A stretch of DNA of 64,000 bases from TMED14 sp002378565 (GTDB lineage Bacteria; Bacteroidota; Bacteroidia; Flavobacteriales; Schleiferiaceae): NCBI GenBank assembly GCA_943846715.1, contig OX044356.1, forward strand, positions 744,001 through 808,000, in the 5' to 3' direction. A program made the position numbers and the translations under genes. This document shows, piece after piece, positions 42,740 to 51,140 of the stretch. The notes below the pieces were generated by a model. It saw only the letters and a program-made list of their open reading frames with translations. It made no database searches and was not told the DNA's origin. How positions within the stretch are numbered: position 1 is the stretch's first letter; each line of letters begins with the position of its first letter.

Positions 42740-44569
42740 TTAAGACGGCTTGCGCAAAAAAACATCATCCATTGCTAGGGCAGTTTTTTGTTTGAGTGGC
42801 TCAAGCGATTGTTTGATATGAATTTGTAGATTTCTTCCCGGCATCGGGTAACCTCCCTGCAGTGCGTAGTTGGTGCTCAATGCATTGTCCAAAACAAGAG
42901 ACATAGTCATTCGCTTCCATGCCAATTCTCGATGCAACTGAAGTAAAGCATAAGATTTCAAGGTTTGCCCATCCCAAGCAGTTGGCATGGCACTTTTTGC
43001 AATAAGCCGAACACCCCATGGCTGCTTAGGGGCTGTCCATGAAAGCCTCAGTTTATGCGGTGTCACATAGGGTGCCTGTTCTCCTTCTGGGTTTCTGGCA
43101 TTTACCCATTGATAGCTCAAGGCCATCAAGCCCCATTGGTTTTTCCTTATTCCCTCTGCTGACAACCCACTTCTTGTTAATTCACTGACATTGCGGGGCT
43201 CCCATTGAAAGCCACCAACAGGTATCCATACGATGCCATCGCGAAGATGGCTGATGAATGCTTCCAGTCTAAAAGAAGATTCAGCAACCATTGGACGCTG
43301 GAAGGTGTAGTTGAGGTCCCAACCTCTTTCAGGAAGCAAGTCCATGTTCCCGCCGGGTTGCCAAAAAAGGTCATTCATGGTCGGCATGCGGTAAAGATCC
43401 TGAATGATCAAGTGGTGTATCGATTGCTGGCCATCATGTCGCAAGGATAGCTTAGGGGATGCATGAGATAGGCCAGACACTTGATGAATCCATTTCACAT
43501 CCAAACGACTTGACCAACGGGCGCTCCAAGTTTTGGATAGGCTCATGTGGTTGCGGAAGGTCGCAATAGAGCTATCCAGCTTGTTCAAGCCATTGACCCC
43601 TTCAAACCCAAGCGTTGACGTGACCTTCCATTGATGGCTAGCCAGCCGCCTTCCAAGATCCAAGGCAAATGAGGCGCCACGGCTCCAGTTGCTGTCACTG
43701 ATAGTGTAGCGAGGGTATTGGTACCATTGTTCAGATGTCCATGCTTGCTGTGAAAATTGCAGGTAAGACCCCGATGCCAGTTCAAGGCGTTGTCGTTGAT
43801 GAAATTGTGCCCTGAAATCCTCTTGCCTAGCACCACGTTGATAGACGGAATTGGCACTTTCAGGCAGACCTCTATCCATAGCCAATACAAAGGTTCCAAC
43901 ATCCCATTGCCAATTGCCCAGCTTTCGACTTGACAGCGTGCTGATAGACTTTCTCAAGCCATCATCACCCAGGCGACTCAGGGTTTCGCCAAGGTGGTTA
44001 TTGTAACGGTAGTCGTGATCCCATTGACGCATGCCAACAGTGGCTGAAAAAGTGCTTTGTTGCAACTTGCTGTGAACTGTCACTAAACCTTGGCCGTAGC
44101 CCATGCTTCCCCAGTCCCACTGAATGCTGTTACCCATCTCCATGACCGATTGCACGCCAACAGATGAACCGTCATTGCTACCTAAACGTGATGACTGTGC
44201 ACTCAGCGACTGGATGTGGTGGCCCATCTGTGGCATCAAACTCAAGTCCGTTACGCCAAGGTCTGGGCTACTGATGTCTGCGCCCATCCATTGAATCCGT
44301 GAATAAGCACTTGGCAGGCCATGAATGGACAAGGTGCTGCTAGAGCCAGGGCTAAGCGCTCTAACGTCATGCCCCATCCAAAGCGCTGCAGACTGACTTT
44401 GGTGCTGATTGCTCGTCCAAAGGCTATCTGCTAGCCATACAGGCGCTTGAGCCAATGAACCCTGTTGGTTAGCGAAGACCTCTGCCTCCATCAATTGGGT
44501 GGGTTGTTGCGCATGCAGCAATGAGCCCCCTAACAGGACGCAGGCAATGGTTGACCAATGTATTGTCAT
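42740..44569 (-). CDS. btuB: TonB-dependent receptor under cobalamin riboswitch control (BtuB-like)
   Basis: A 609-residue outer-membrane protein: signal peptide (MTIHWSTIACVLLGGSLLHA), a short plug domain (about 60-150, SPGSSSTLSIHGLPSAYSRIQWMG) and a beta-barrel ending MPGRNLQIHIKQSL. It is small for the family and has no CarboxypepD domain, like vitamin B12 receptors. The cobalamin riboswitch just upstream on the same strand supports import of cobalamin or a related corrinoid. The longest frame begins at 44647 inside the riboswitch; the ATG at 44569 starts the signal peptide. No periplasmic BtuF or BtuCD genes are adjacent. Confidence 0.82.
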   Translation of the reverse strand: MTIHWSTIACVLLGGSLLHAQQPTQLMEAEVFANQQGSLAQAPVWLADSLWTSNQHQSQSAALWMGHDVRALSPGSSSTLSIHGLPSAYSRIQWMGADISSPDLGVTDLSLMPQMGHHIQSLSAQSSRLGSNDGSSVGVQSVMEMGNSIQWDWGSMGYGQGLVTVHSKLQQSTFSATVGMRQWDHDYRYNNHLGETLSRLGDDGLRKSISTLSSRKLGNWQWDVGTFVLAMDRGLPESANSVYQRGARQEDFRAQFHQRQRLELASGSYLQFSQQAWTSEQWYQYPRYTISDSNWSRGASFALDLGRRLASHQWKVTSTLGFEGVNGLNKLDSSIATFRNHMSLSKTWSARWSSRLDVKWIHQVSGLSHASPKLSLRHDGQQSIHHLIIQDLYRMPTMNDLFWQPGGNMDLLPERGWDLNYTFQRPMVAESSFRLEAFISHLRDGIVWIPVGGFQWEPRNVSELTRSGLSAEGIRKNQWGLMALSYQWVNARNPEGEQAPYVTPHKLRLSWTAPKQPWGVRLIAKSAMPTAWDGQTLKSYALLQLHRELAWKRMTMSLVLDNALSTNYALQGGYPMPGRNLQIHIKQSLEPLKQKTALAMDDVFLRKPS

Positions 44570-44621
44570 GATGTGGATTGTAAAAAAAGTTAGCACTGTT
44601 CTTCCCGACAGCAGTTCTTGA

Positions 44622-44779
44622 ATCCATTGGCAGGTATTCTGACTCACCCCCTAGTTACCATCCCTTCCCAACCTAGTCAGTGGATTAATGGCAACCTTTG
44701 CGGAGCTTACAGCTGCGGGTACAGTTCTGGATTTACACCAGATTCCCTTGAAGCACACGGTAAAATGTGCAGCCTTTGG
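44622..44779 (-). ncRNA. Cobalamin (AdoCbl) riboswitch
   Basis: Read on the reverse strand: GTGTGCTTCAAGGGAATC, then GGTGTAAATCCAGAACTGT, CCCGCAGCTGTAAG, a CCACTG and GGGAAGG pair, and finally the B12 box GAGTCAGAATACCTGCCA. These are the ordered conserved blocks of the cobalamin riboswitch. It lies between the HMG-CoA lyase stop (44785) and the TonB receptor start (44569). A weak stem (GCTGT/ACAGT) followed by T7 at about 44585-44610 could be the expression platform. High cobalamin should lower receptor expression. Exact ends are approximate. Confidence 0.93.
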
Positions 44780-44784
44780 CTAAT

Positions 44785-45660
44785 TCAAAGGTATTCAAAA
44801 AAGGCCAAGGCAGCGTTGTGAGCCGACTCAAGGGAAGTGGTTGAAAGCTTGTGTTTTACCTTCATTTTAGCAGCAAAGCTTAGCAATGCTTCTGTTGGCA
44901 AATTACCGCAAAGGCTGTCTTGAGCCATTGGGCAGCCACCAAAGCCCAGCAGAGCTGTATCAAAACGGCGAATCCCAGACTCCCAGCCAGCTTGAATAAC
45001 GCCTGAGCCCATAGGGTCACGACCTGAAACATGCATGTGTAAGCCAAGAACCGCTTCAGGGGCCAAGGCCTTCACTTTGTTAACCGCACTACGAACACGA
45101 CTCGCTGTGGCCTTTGCAACGGTATCACTCAGTGCAATAGCCTCTGGTTGACAGTGTTGTTGGATGGCTTTTGCCCATTCAGCCAATTCATCAGCAAGCC
45201 ACACTTCACCATAGGGATTTCCAAAGGCCATAGATATATAGACAACCAGGGATTTACCGGCTACTTTGATCCGCTCAGCATGCCCCTTCAGTTCATCAAT
45301 GGCTTCTTCACGGCTGCGCTTGGTGTTCCGTTGCTGAAAGGTCTCACTCAAAGAGAACGGAAAGCCAATGATGTCAACATCTGGGTGATTAATAGCTTCA
45401 TCTACACCTCGCTTGTTGGCACAGATTACCAGGAATTTATTGCCTTTTTTATGGGGGGATAATTGCCGAATCACTTCCGCACTGTCTGCCATTTGTGGGA
45501 TAATCTTGGGTGAGACAAAGCTGCCGATATCAATGACGTCAAAACCACAATGCATCAGGTGCTTCAGGTAGCGAACTTTCGCCTCTGTAGGGTAAAATCG
45601 CACCACACCTTGCATGGCATCTCTCGGGCATTCAACCCATGTTATCCTATCGTTTTCCAT
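44785..45660 (-). CDS. Hydroxymethylglutaryl-CoA lyase
   Basis: A 291-residue DRE-TIM metallolyase that splits HMG-CoA into acetyl-CoA and acetoacetate in leucine degradation. It begins ITWVECPRDAMQGV where most relatives have VGPRDGLQ. Conserved points: DVIDIGSFVSPKIIPQMAD, SLVVYISMAFGNPYGE, ALSDTVAKA, LGLHMHVS with the metal His pair, and the family Cys in LLGFGGCPMAQ. The C-P-R-D-A-M variant at the N-terminus is seen in Bacteroidota members. It overlaps pyrD by 19 bases, and the riboswitch begins about 6 bases after its stop. Confidence 0.9.
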   Translation of the reverse strand: MENDRITWVECPRDAMQGVVRFYPTEAKVRYLKHLMHCGFDVIDIGSFVSPKIIPQMADSAEVIRQLSPHKKGNKFLVICANKRGVDEAINHPDVDIIGFPFSLSETFQQRNTKRSREEAIDELKGHAERIKVAGKSLVVYISMAFGNPYGEVWLADELAEWAKAIQQHCQPEAIALSDTVAKATASRVRSAVNKVKALAPEAVLGLHMHVSGRDPMGSGVIQAGWESGIRRFDTALLGFGGCPMAQDSLCGNLPTEALLSFAAKMKVKHKLSTTSLESAHNAALAFFEYL

Positions 45661-46673
45661 GCAGGACTTAAGGATTTTACCATGCTTGGGCCTCGGTAGA
45701 TGAATCCAGTATAAACCTGGACCAGATCCGCACCTGCATTGAGTTTATCTGTCACATCTGAGGCTGTGAAAACCCCACCAACACCAATGACATTGGCGCT
45801 ATCTCTAACCACTTCCCTCACCCATTCAACCACCTGGGTTGAGCGATGAGCAAGAATGGCTCCGCTCAAGCCGCCAGCTCCAATAGCTGCAATGCGATCT
45901 GCAGAGGCAAGCAACCCTGAACGGTCAATGGTTGTGTTGGTTGCAATGATGGCCTGAAACCCTTCCTCACAAGCAATTTGGCAAAGTGATTGAACTTGCT
46001 CCTTGCTCATGTCTGGGGCAATCTTAACCGTTAAAGGGCGTCGATGCAATCTCGCATTCGCTTGCGACACTTCACGCAAAATATGCCTCAAGGCGCCTTC
46101 ATGCTGAAGGTCTCGCAAACCAGGTGTGTTTGGGGATGATAAATTGACAGTGAAGTAGTCAACCACTTCAGTCAATGACTCAAGGGCCATCACGTAGTCC
46201 TGTGCGGCCTCATCGTTGGGTGTTAACTTGTTTTTCCCAATGTTTCCGCCAACAGGGCTATGGCTCGTTCTTGCGCTCAATCGCTTGGCCGCTGAGGCTG
46301 CGCCATCGTTGTTGAACCCCATGCGATTAATCAACGACTGATCTTCAGGCAGGCGAAACAGGCGAGGCTTAGGGTTACCGGCCTGGGGCTTAGGTGTCAA
46401 GGTTCCAACCTCAATATGGGAAAAACCTAAAGCAAACAAAGCATCAACCGCCTCTGCTTGCTTGTCCAGGCCTGCTGCTAAGCCAACTGGGTGATCAAAA
46501 TTTAAGCCCATTACCTGCAGCGGTTTGTGAGGGATCTTACCCGCAATGCTGCGGAGCAAAGCCAGACCAGATGCTTGCCTCTGGGCCATTTTTAAGGCAT
46601 TCATGGTCCATTCGTGCACGCGTTCAGGTTGTGCTGTGAACAATAGGGGACGAATGATGTGTTGATAAAGCAT
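45642..46673 (-). CDS. pyrD: Dihydroorotate dehydrogenase (quinone), class 2
   Basis: A 343-residue membrane-associated flavoprotein that oxidises dihydroorotate to orotate in pyrimidine synthesis. The N-terminal amphipathic helix pair (MLYQHIIRPLLFTAQPERVHEW) marks class 2. FMN and substrate motifs are NPVGLAAGLDK-like HPVGLAAGLDKQAEA, EVGTLTPKPQAGNPKPR, and catalytic Ser in TVNLSSPNTPGLRDLQ. The ATG at 46673 is chosen over 46682 because TACCTTTG (46680-46687, reverse strand) would overlap the earlier one; the spacer is 6 bases. It is divergent from smpB with 33 bases between starts. Confidence 0.95.
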   Translation of the reverse strand: MLYQHIIRPLLFTAQPERVHEWTMNALKMAQRQASGLALLRSIAGKIPHKPLQVMGLNFDHPVGLAAGLDKQAEAVDALFALGFSHIEVGTLTPKPQAGNPKPRLFRLPEDQSLINRMGFNNDGAASAAKRLSARTSHSPVGGNIGKNKLTPNDEAAQDYVMALESLTEVVDYFTVNLSSPNTPGLRDLQHEGALRHILREVSQANARLHRRPLTVKIAPDMSKEQVQSLCQIACEEGFQAIIATNTTIDRSGLLASADRIAAIGAGGLSGAILAHRSTQVVEWVREVVRDSANVIGVGGVFTASDVTDKLNAGADLVQVYTGFIYRGPSMVKSLSPAWKTIG

Positions 46674-46679
46674 GGATGG

Positions 46680-46702
46680 CAAAGGTAACTAGCCTAATTT
46701 TG
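46680..46702. promoter_or_regulatory. Back-to-back -7 elements for pyrD (reverse) and smpB (forward)
   Basis: Reverse-strand TACCTTTG at 46680-46687 lies 6 bases from the pyrD ATG, and forward TAATTTTG at 46695-46702 lies 4 bases from the smpB ATG. The whole divergent gap is 33 bases, so upstream promoter contacts must lie inside the opposite gene and both messages should be leaderless. Confidence 0.5.
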
Positions 46703-46706
46703 CCAC

Positions 46707-47153
46707 ATGAAGCCGGTCATCGACAATCGCAAAGCGAGGTATGCTTATGAAATACAGGATAAATTCCATGCAGGTTTGCAATTAACCGGCACGGAGGTTA
46801 AGGCAATCCGGGAAGGCAAAGTGTCCCTTGCTGAGAGCTACGTTGTTGTATCGAGTTCGGGAGAGCTATGGGTTAAGGGCATGCATATATCTGAATTCAG
46901 TCATGGCTCATACGCAAACCACCCCCCCTTGCGTGAACGCAAGTTGTTGCTGAAGAAGCGGGAGATTGAAAAGATTGCTAAAAAATTGAATGACAAGGGC
47001 TTAACCCTTATTCCATTGAAAATGTACTTCAGCGACAAAGGGTGGTGTAAAATGGATATTGCCATTGCGAAGGGCAAGCATTTGCACGACAAGCGGCAGA
47101 GCATTCGAAACCGTGAGGATGCCCGTGACTTGCGGGAGGCTAAACGCATTTGA
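46707..47153 (+). CDS. smpB: SsrA-binding protein SmpB
   Basis: A 148-residue tmRNA partner for rescue of stalled ribosomes. The OB-fold core reads NRKARYAYEIQDKFHAGLQLTGTEVKAIREGKVSL, with the conserved HPPLRERKLLL-like NHPPLRERKLLLKKREIEK and a basic tail GKHLHDKRQSIRNREDARDL that inserts in the decoding site. Full length. Its stop is directly followed by the pcm stop on the other strand, with no bases between. The tmRNA gene itself is not in the window. Confidence 0.96.
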   Translation: MKPVIDNRKARYAYEIQDKFHAGLQLTGTEVKAIREGKVSLAESYVVVSSSGELWVKGMHISEFSHGSYANHPPLRERKLLLKKREIEKIAKKLNDKGLTLIPLKMYFSDKGWCKMDIAIAKGKHLHDKRQSIRNREDARDLREAKRI

Positions 47154-47810
47154 TCAACCCCCTCGGTTTACATCCTTAAGCATGGGGACAAAGCGAAAAA
47201 ACCCCAAAGACTCTCTCTCCCATGTAGACTCATCGCTTCGCGTGATCCGATGCATGACCTGATCCTCTGTATCCTCACCAATTGGGATGATGAGCGCGCC
47301 ACCGATTGTCAGCTGTTCCAACAAGGCTTGAGGCACTGATGGCGCAGCGGCTGTCACAATGATGCCATCAAATGGCGCAAACGTTGGCATACCTAAGTAG
47401 CCATCACCAAATTTTTGATGCAGACGGTAGCCCAACTTAGGCAAGAGCAATTTCGCAAAATCAAAGAGGCTTTTTTGTCGCTCAATGCTGAACACCTTGA
47501 AGCCCATCTCAACCAGCACAGCAGCTTGGTAGCCGCAACCTGTACCAATCTCCAAAACCTTAGCGCCTGGCTTCAGTCGAAGCGACTGACTCTGAAAAGC
47601 TACCGTGTAAGGCTGGCTGATGGTTTGGTCAGCACGAATAGGAAAGGCAGCATCACGGTAAGCAAATGCTTCAAAAGAACTGTCTAGAAAGCGATGGCGA
47701 GGTACCGCATTCATGGCTTTCAACACCAATTCATCATGGATTTCCTTTGCTCTTAAGGCGTCAATCAGTTGCTGACGTTGACCTTTGTGCTTATGTGTGT
47801 CATTTCCCAT
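47154..47810 (-). CDS. pcm: Protein-L-isoaspartate O-methyltransferase
   Basis: A 218-residue SAM-dependent repair enzyme that methylates isoaspartyl residues in aged proteins. PCMT features: FAYRDAAFPIRADQTISQPYTVA substrate loop, SAM motif I VLEIGTGCGYQAAVL, post-I VFSIERQ, and motif III GGALIIPIG. The start at Met-7 of the longest frame (MGNDTHKHKG, 47810) fits the family length; TATGTTTA precedes it by 7 bases. It converges on smpB end-to-end. Confidence 0.92.
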   Translation of the reverse strand: MGNDTHKHKGQRQQLIDALRAKEIHDELVLKAMNAVPRHRFLDSSFEAFAYRDAAFPIRADQTISQPYTVAFQSQSLRLKPGAKVLEIGTGCGYQAAVLVEMGFKVFSIERQKSLFDFAKLLLPKLGYRLHQKFGDGYLGMPTFAPFDGIIVTAAAPSVPQALLEQLTIGGALIIPIGEDTEDQVMHRITRSDESTWERESLGFFRFVPMLKDVNRGG

Positions 47811-47841
47811 GTCTGCGTAAACATACAACAGTGAACATCTC

Positions 47842-47849
47842 TACTTTTG
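47842..47849 (+). promoter_or_regulatory. Start-adjacent -7 promoter element of the 47855 lipoprotein gene
   Basis: TACTTTTG matches TAnnTTTG exactly, and 5 bases later comes the ATG at 47855. It supports that ATG rather than the in-frame codons further upstream, which overlap pcm. Confidence 0.5.
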
Positions 47850-47854
47850 TGCGC

Positions 47855-48760
47855 ATGAAAGGACTTTCACACAGCTTCACGATAAGCCTTCTCGTCTTGA
47901 CTTTAGCCGCTTGCGACATGACACCCGCACAAGAGCCTGCGTACCTGAGAGTTGACGCCCTTGCTCTGGCAGATATCCAAGATGAACCATGGGCCGGAAA
48001 TACCAATTCACACATCACCACGACGTGGGTTGAGGTAGATGGTGTGAACCTGGGTGCATTCGATTTACCGATGGAAATACCTGTTATTGTAGCTGACGGC
48101 ATGCATGAAGTCAAGCTCTACCCAGGAATTGACATCAATGGCATCGCTGGTTTTCGCGGGGTGTACCCGTTTTACGAACCGCTGGTGAGCAACATTCTTC
48201 TAGGCAAAGGCTCTGTCAGCAACCTTCCTATTGGCAACAGTCCTTATGCCATAGCCTATGGCAGCAATTGCATGGTGGGCGTGAATCTAGAGAATTTCAA
48301 TAGCGCAGGCAGAACCATGGTCCCTGCAGCCACCAGCGATACATCATGGACCACGGTATCCTCTGCTCAACTCAAGTTTCCCCCCATCAATGGAGAGCCC
48401 AACGTAGCCAGTGGCATGGCCATACTAAATGGTGGCATCGGGCGTTTTGAAGCTGTGTCAAACACTGCTTACAGCCTGCCAACCGGTGGCGAGAATGTCT
48501 ACGTTGAACTGGACTACCGATCCACACTACCTGTCACCATTGGTGTGATTGCAAATCGACCTAGCGGAATCATTCAACAGCCAACAGCTACCCTGTACCC
48601 CAAGGATGAATGGAGCCATGCTTACATCAACCTTGTGACCGAGGTATCAGGCTTTCCGGATGCCTACGATTACCAAATATTTATTGGAACTGCTAAAGAC
48701 TCAACTGGCAAGATTGACACCATTCTTATTGACAACATGCGGATGATCTACTGCCCATGA
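47855..48760 (+). CDS. Lipoprotein of unknown function
   Basis: A 301-residue protein with a lipoprotein signal (lipobox TLAAC, Cys-20). The mature part is beta-rich: an N-terminal segment with a PAYLRVDALALAD strand, a central region VVADGMHEVKLYPGIDINGIAGFRGVYPF (its first 20 or so residues look like a carbohydrate-binding or receptor-type sandwich) and a C-terminal galactose-binding-like domain (VYVELDYRST then IDTILIDNMRMIYC). Similar small lipoproteins are widespread in Flavobacteriales without known role. The stop overlaps the next start (ATGA), so it is translationally coupled to the sugar transferase, suggesting an envelope-polysaccharide connection. Confidence 0.75.
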   Translation: MKGLSHSFTISLLVLTLAACDMTPAQEPAYLRVDALALADIQDEPWAGNTNSHITTTWVEVDGVNLGAFDLPMEIPVIVADGMHEVKLYPGIDINGIAGFRGVYPFYEPLVSNILLGKGSVSNLPIGNSPYAIAYGSNCMVGVNLENFNSAGRTMVPAATSDTSWTTVSSAQLKFPPINGEPNVASGMAILNGGIGRFEAVSNTAYSLPTGGENVYVELDYRSTLPVTIGVIANRPSGIIQQPTATLYPKDEWSHAYINLVTEVSGFPDAYDYQIFIGTAKDSTGKIDTILIDNMRMIYCP

Positions 48761-50193
48761 GCCCTAGGGGTAAGTCATTGTTGGCTATTCAGCGGCGTTG
48801 GCGCTGGGTCTACATCGGCTGGGATGCAACCACGGCATCACTGGCTTATTGGATGCTTTACAGCTTTCGTAAAACGGCCATTGAACCTAGCTTGTTTGGC
48901 ATTGATCACCTGTTATGGGGCAATAAATTCTACATCGGTATTTTTGCAACCACGTTCTTGTGGCTAGCTTCACTTTGGCTGGTTGGCATGTACAACAACC
49001 CCCTTCGGAAGTCACGCCTGAAAGAAATGGGTCGCATTGTTCAGGTAGGCATCGTCTTTGTGCTGTGTTATTTCTTAGCCTTCCTGCTGGATGATTACGT
49101 AGGTTCTACATTGGACTACTTTCATATTGGTGGCAGGTTTGCTGCAGCCATACTCCTGCTTTCTTTAGGTGGTCGCATTTTCATTGCAAGTTTGATCCGA
49201 CGACAAATTCGCAACAAACGATTTGCCTTCCCGACACTGTTGATTGGCACACGCGGCTTTATTGAGCCCAAGATCCAGGACATCAAGCGCCATGGAAGAG
49301 CCTCCGGTGAAGTCTTTGTTGGCTGGGTGAATATCTTGGATGATGGCGATTGTGATGCGCTTGACGGCATCCCAATGGTGAGTTCAATTGATGGCGTCAG
49401 TGAATGTTTTTTGTCCCTAGATGTTGAAGACTGTATTGTTGCCTTGCCTGAAAACATGCACGGATCCCTGTCATCCTTGATTCTGGTATTGGAACAGCTT
49501 GAAAGTCGGATTTTTATGTTCCCAGACACCTATGGCATTCTGAGTGGTCAAGTGCAAATGGATGACCATGGCCTCCCGCTGGTCGAGTGGCATCTCAACC
49601 CGATGACAGCCTTTCAGGCGCACAGCAAACGCCTTGTCGATGTGACCATTAGCACCTTGGCATTGATCATCTGCGCACCCATATACCTCCTACTTGCATT
49701 GTGTGTCAAGTGGAGCAGCAAAGGAGGCGCTCTTTACCGACAAGAACGCCTAGGTCTGCAAGGCAAACCCTTTTTCATCATCAAATTTCGAAGCATGCTT
49801 CAGGATGCTGAAGGCCTTAAGCCTCTTCTCAGTAAAGATGATGACCCTCGCATCACAAAGGTTGGCAAGGTCATGAGGAAATACCGATTGGATGAGCTAC
49901 CGCAGTTTTGGAATATCCTAGTCGGTGACATGAGCCTGGTCGGTCCTCGGCCAGAAAGACGCTATTTCGCACAACAAATCCTTCAAAGAGCACCGCAATA
50001 CCAGCACATCTACAAGGTCAGGCCGGGTTTAACCAGCTGGGGCATGGTGAGGTTTGGTTACGCAAGTCAAGTGGATGAGATGATCAAGCGCATGGAGTAT
50101 GACTTGATTTACATTGAGAACATCACCTTCTTCAATGATTTGAAGGTGGTTATTTATACCATTTGGACCATTCTTAAGGGACGAGGCCTGTAG
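48757..50193 (+). CDS. Polyprenyl-phosphate sugar-1-phosphate transferase (WcaJ/Pgl-like)
   Basis: A 478-residue inner-membrane enzyme that primes surface polysaccharide by moving a sugar phosphate to undecaprenyl phosphate. Four N-terminal membrane helices (about 25-150), a cytoplasmic CoA-binding-like domain (about 160-270) and a fifth membrane helix STLALIICAPIYLLLAL lead into the catalytic bacterial sugar transferase domain: YRQERLGLQGKPFFIIKFRSM, KYRLDELPQFWNILVGDMS and LVGPRPERRYF. All catalytic residues look present. No linked polysaccharide cluster is seen, only the overlapping lipoprotein upstream. The sugar specificity is unknown. Confidence 0.9.
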   Translation: MSPRGKSLLAIQRRWRWVYIGWDATTASLAYWMLYSFRKTAIEPSLFGIDHLLWGNKFYIGIFATTFLWLASLWLVGMYNNPLRKSRLKEMGRIVQVGIVFVLCYFLAFLLDDYVGSTLDYFHIGGRFAAAILLLSLGGRIFIASLIRRQIRNKRFAFPTLLIGTRGFIEPKIQDIKRHGRASGEVFVGWVNILDDGDCDALDGIPMVSSIDGVSECFLSLDVEDCIVALPENMHGSLSSLILVLEQLESRIFMFPDTYGILSGQVQMDDHGLPLVEWHLNPMTAFQAHSKRLVDVTISTLALIICAPIYLLLALCVKWSSKGGALYRQERLGLQGKPFFIIKFRSMLQDAEGLKPLLSKDDDPRITKVGKVMRKYRLDELPQFWNILVGDMSLVGPRPERRYFAQQILQRAPQYQHIYKVRPGLTSWGMVRFGYASQVDEMIKRMEYDLIYIENITFFNDLKVVIYTIWTILKGRGL

Positions 50194-50231
50194 GTTTTGC
50201 TGAGGGAGTCAGCCCGCATTACCTTCACGGC

Positions 50232-51119
50232 ATGAAACAATGCACAGTGATCGGCGCGGGGACCATGGGAAATGGCATTGCGCATGTGTTTGCCAGCAAC
50301 GGCTATGATGTTGCTCTTTATGACCTGCATCAGTCGTCTTTAGACAAAGGCCTTGCCTCCATCGAGAAAAACCTGAATCGTCAAGTCAGCAAAGACCTAC
50401 TGACCGCCAGTGAAGCAGAAGCAGCGCATCAACGGATTCATTGCCACCTCAACCTATCTGAAGCTGTGAAAGGCTCAGACATTGTCATTGAGGCTGCCAC
50501 AGAAAATGAAGCACTCAAGCTATCCATCTTCAAGGAATTGGATGCCTTATGTGATCCTGAAACCATCCTTGCCACCAACACCTCTTCCATTGCCATAGGC
50601 AAGATTGCTGCGGCGACACAACGGGCAGAGAAGGTCATTGGCATGCACTTCATGAATCCCGTGCCGGTGATGAAGCTCGTAGAGATCATTCGCGGCTACA
50701 AAACGTCTGATGCAACGACTGATGCTGTGGTAGCACTTGCAAAATCCTTAGGTAAGAGCCCTGTAGAATGCAATGATTACCCTGGCTTTGTGGCCAATCG
50801 GATTTTGATGCCAATGATCAATGAAGCTATTGAGGCTTTACAGACTGGCGTTGCCGGCGTGTCAGAGATTGACAGCATCATGAAAATGGGCATGGCCCAC
50901 CCTATGGGTCCATTGCAATTGGCCGATTTCATTGGCCTGGATGTCTGCTTAAGCATCCTTCAGGTCTTGCACAGTGGCCTTGGTCAACCTAAATACGCCC
51001 CTAACTCACTGCTTGTTAGCATGGTAACCGCTGGTGACCTTGGCGTGAAGTCAGGTCGTGGTTTTTACGATTACGCCAACGGCGTCAAGCAGCCTGTTGT
51101 TGCGCCTTCCTTTGTTTAA
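50232..51119 (+). CDS. 3-hydroxyacyl-CoA (3-hydroxybutyryl-CoA) dehydrogenase
   Basis: A 295-residue NAD-dependent dehydrogenase of single-domain type. Motifs: GAGTMGNGIAHVFASNGYDV (NAD-binding, residues 7-26), EAATENEALKLSIFKELD, NTSSIAIGKIAA, the catalytic His in VIGMHFMNPVPVMKLVEII, and DYPGFVANRILMPMINEAI. It interconverts 3-hydroxyacyl-CoA and 3-ketoacyl-CoA in fatty-acid or butanoate metabolism. It has TACCTTCA, a weak -7 match, 4 bases before the ATG. It is independent of the transferase upstream (38-base gap). Confidence 0.93.
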   Translation: MKQCTVIGAGTMGNGIAHVFASNGYDVALYDLHQSSLDKGLASIEKNLNRQVSKDLLTASEAEAAHQRIHCHLNLSEAVKGSDIVIEAATENEALKLSIFKELDALCDPETILATNTSSIAIGKIAAATQRAEKVIGMHFMNPVPVMKLVEIIRGYKTSDATTDAVVALAKSLGKSPVECNDYPGFVANRILMPMINEAIEALQTGVAGVSEIDSIMKMGMAHPMGPLQLADFIGLDVCLSILQVLHSGLGQPKYAPNSLLVSMVTAGDLGVKSGRGFYDYANGVKQPVVAPSFV

Positions 51120-51140
51120 CTTTTCATTCCAACATACCCC

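Noticed and set aside
44618..44821. Small forward-strand open frame over the riboswitch
   Set aside because: The region is better explained by the cobalamin riboswitch on the other strand, with all conserved blocks in order.
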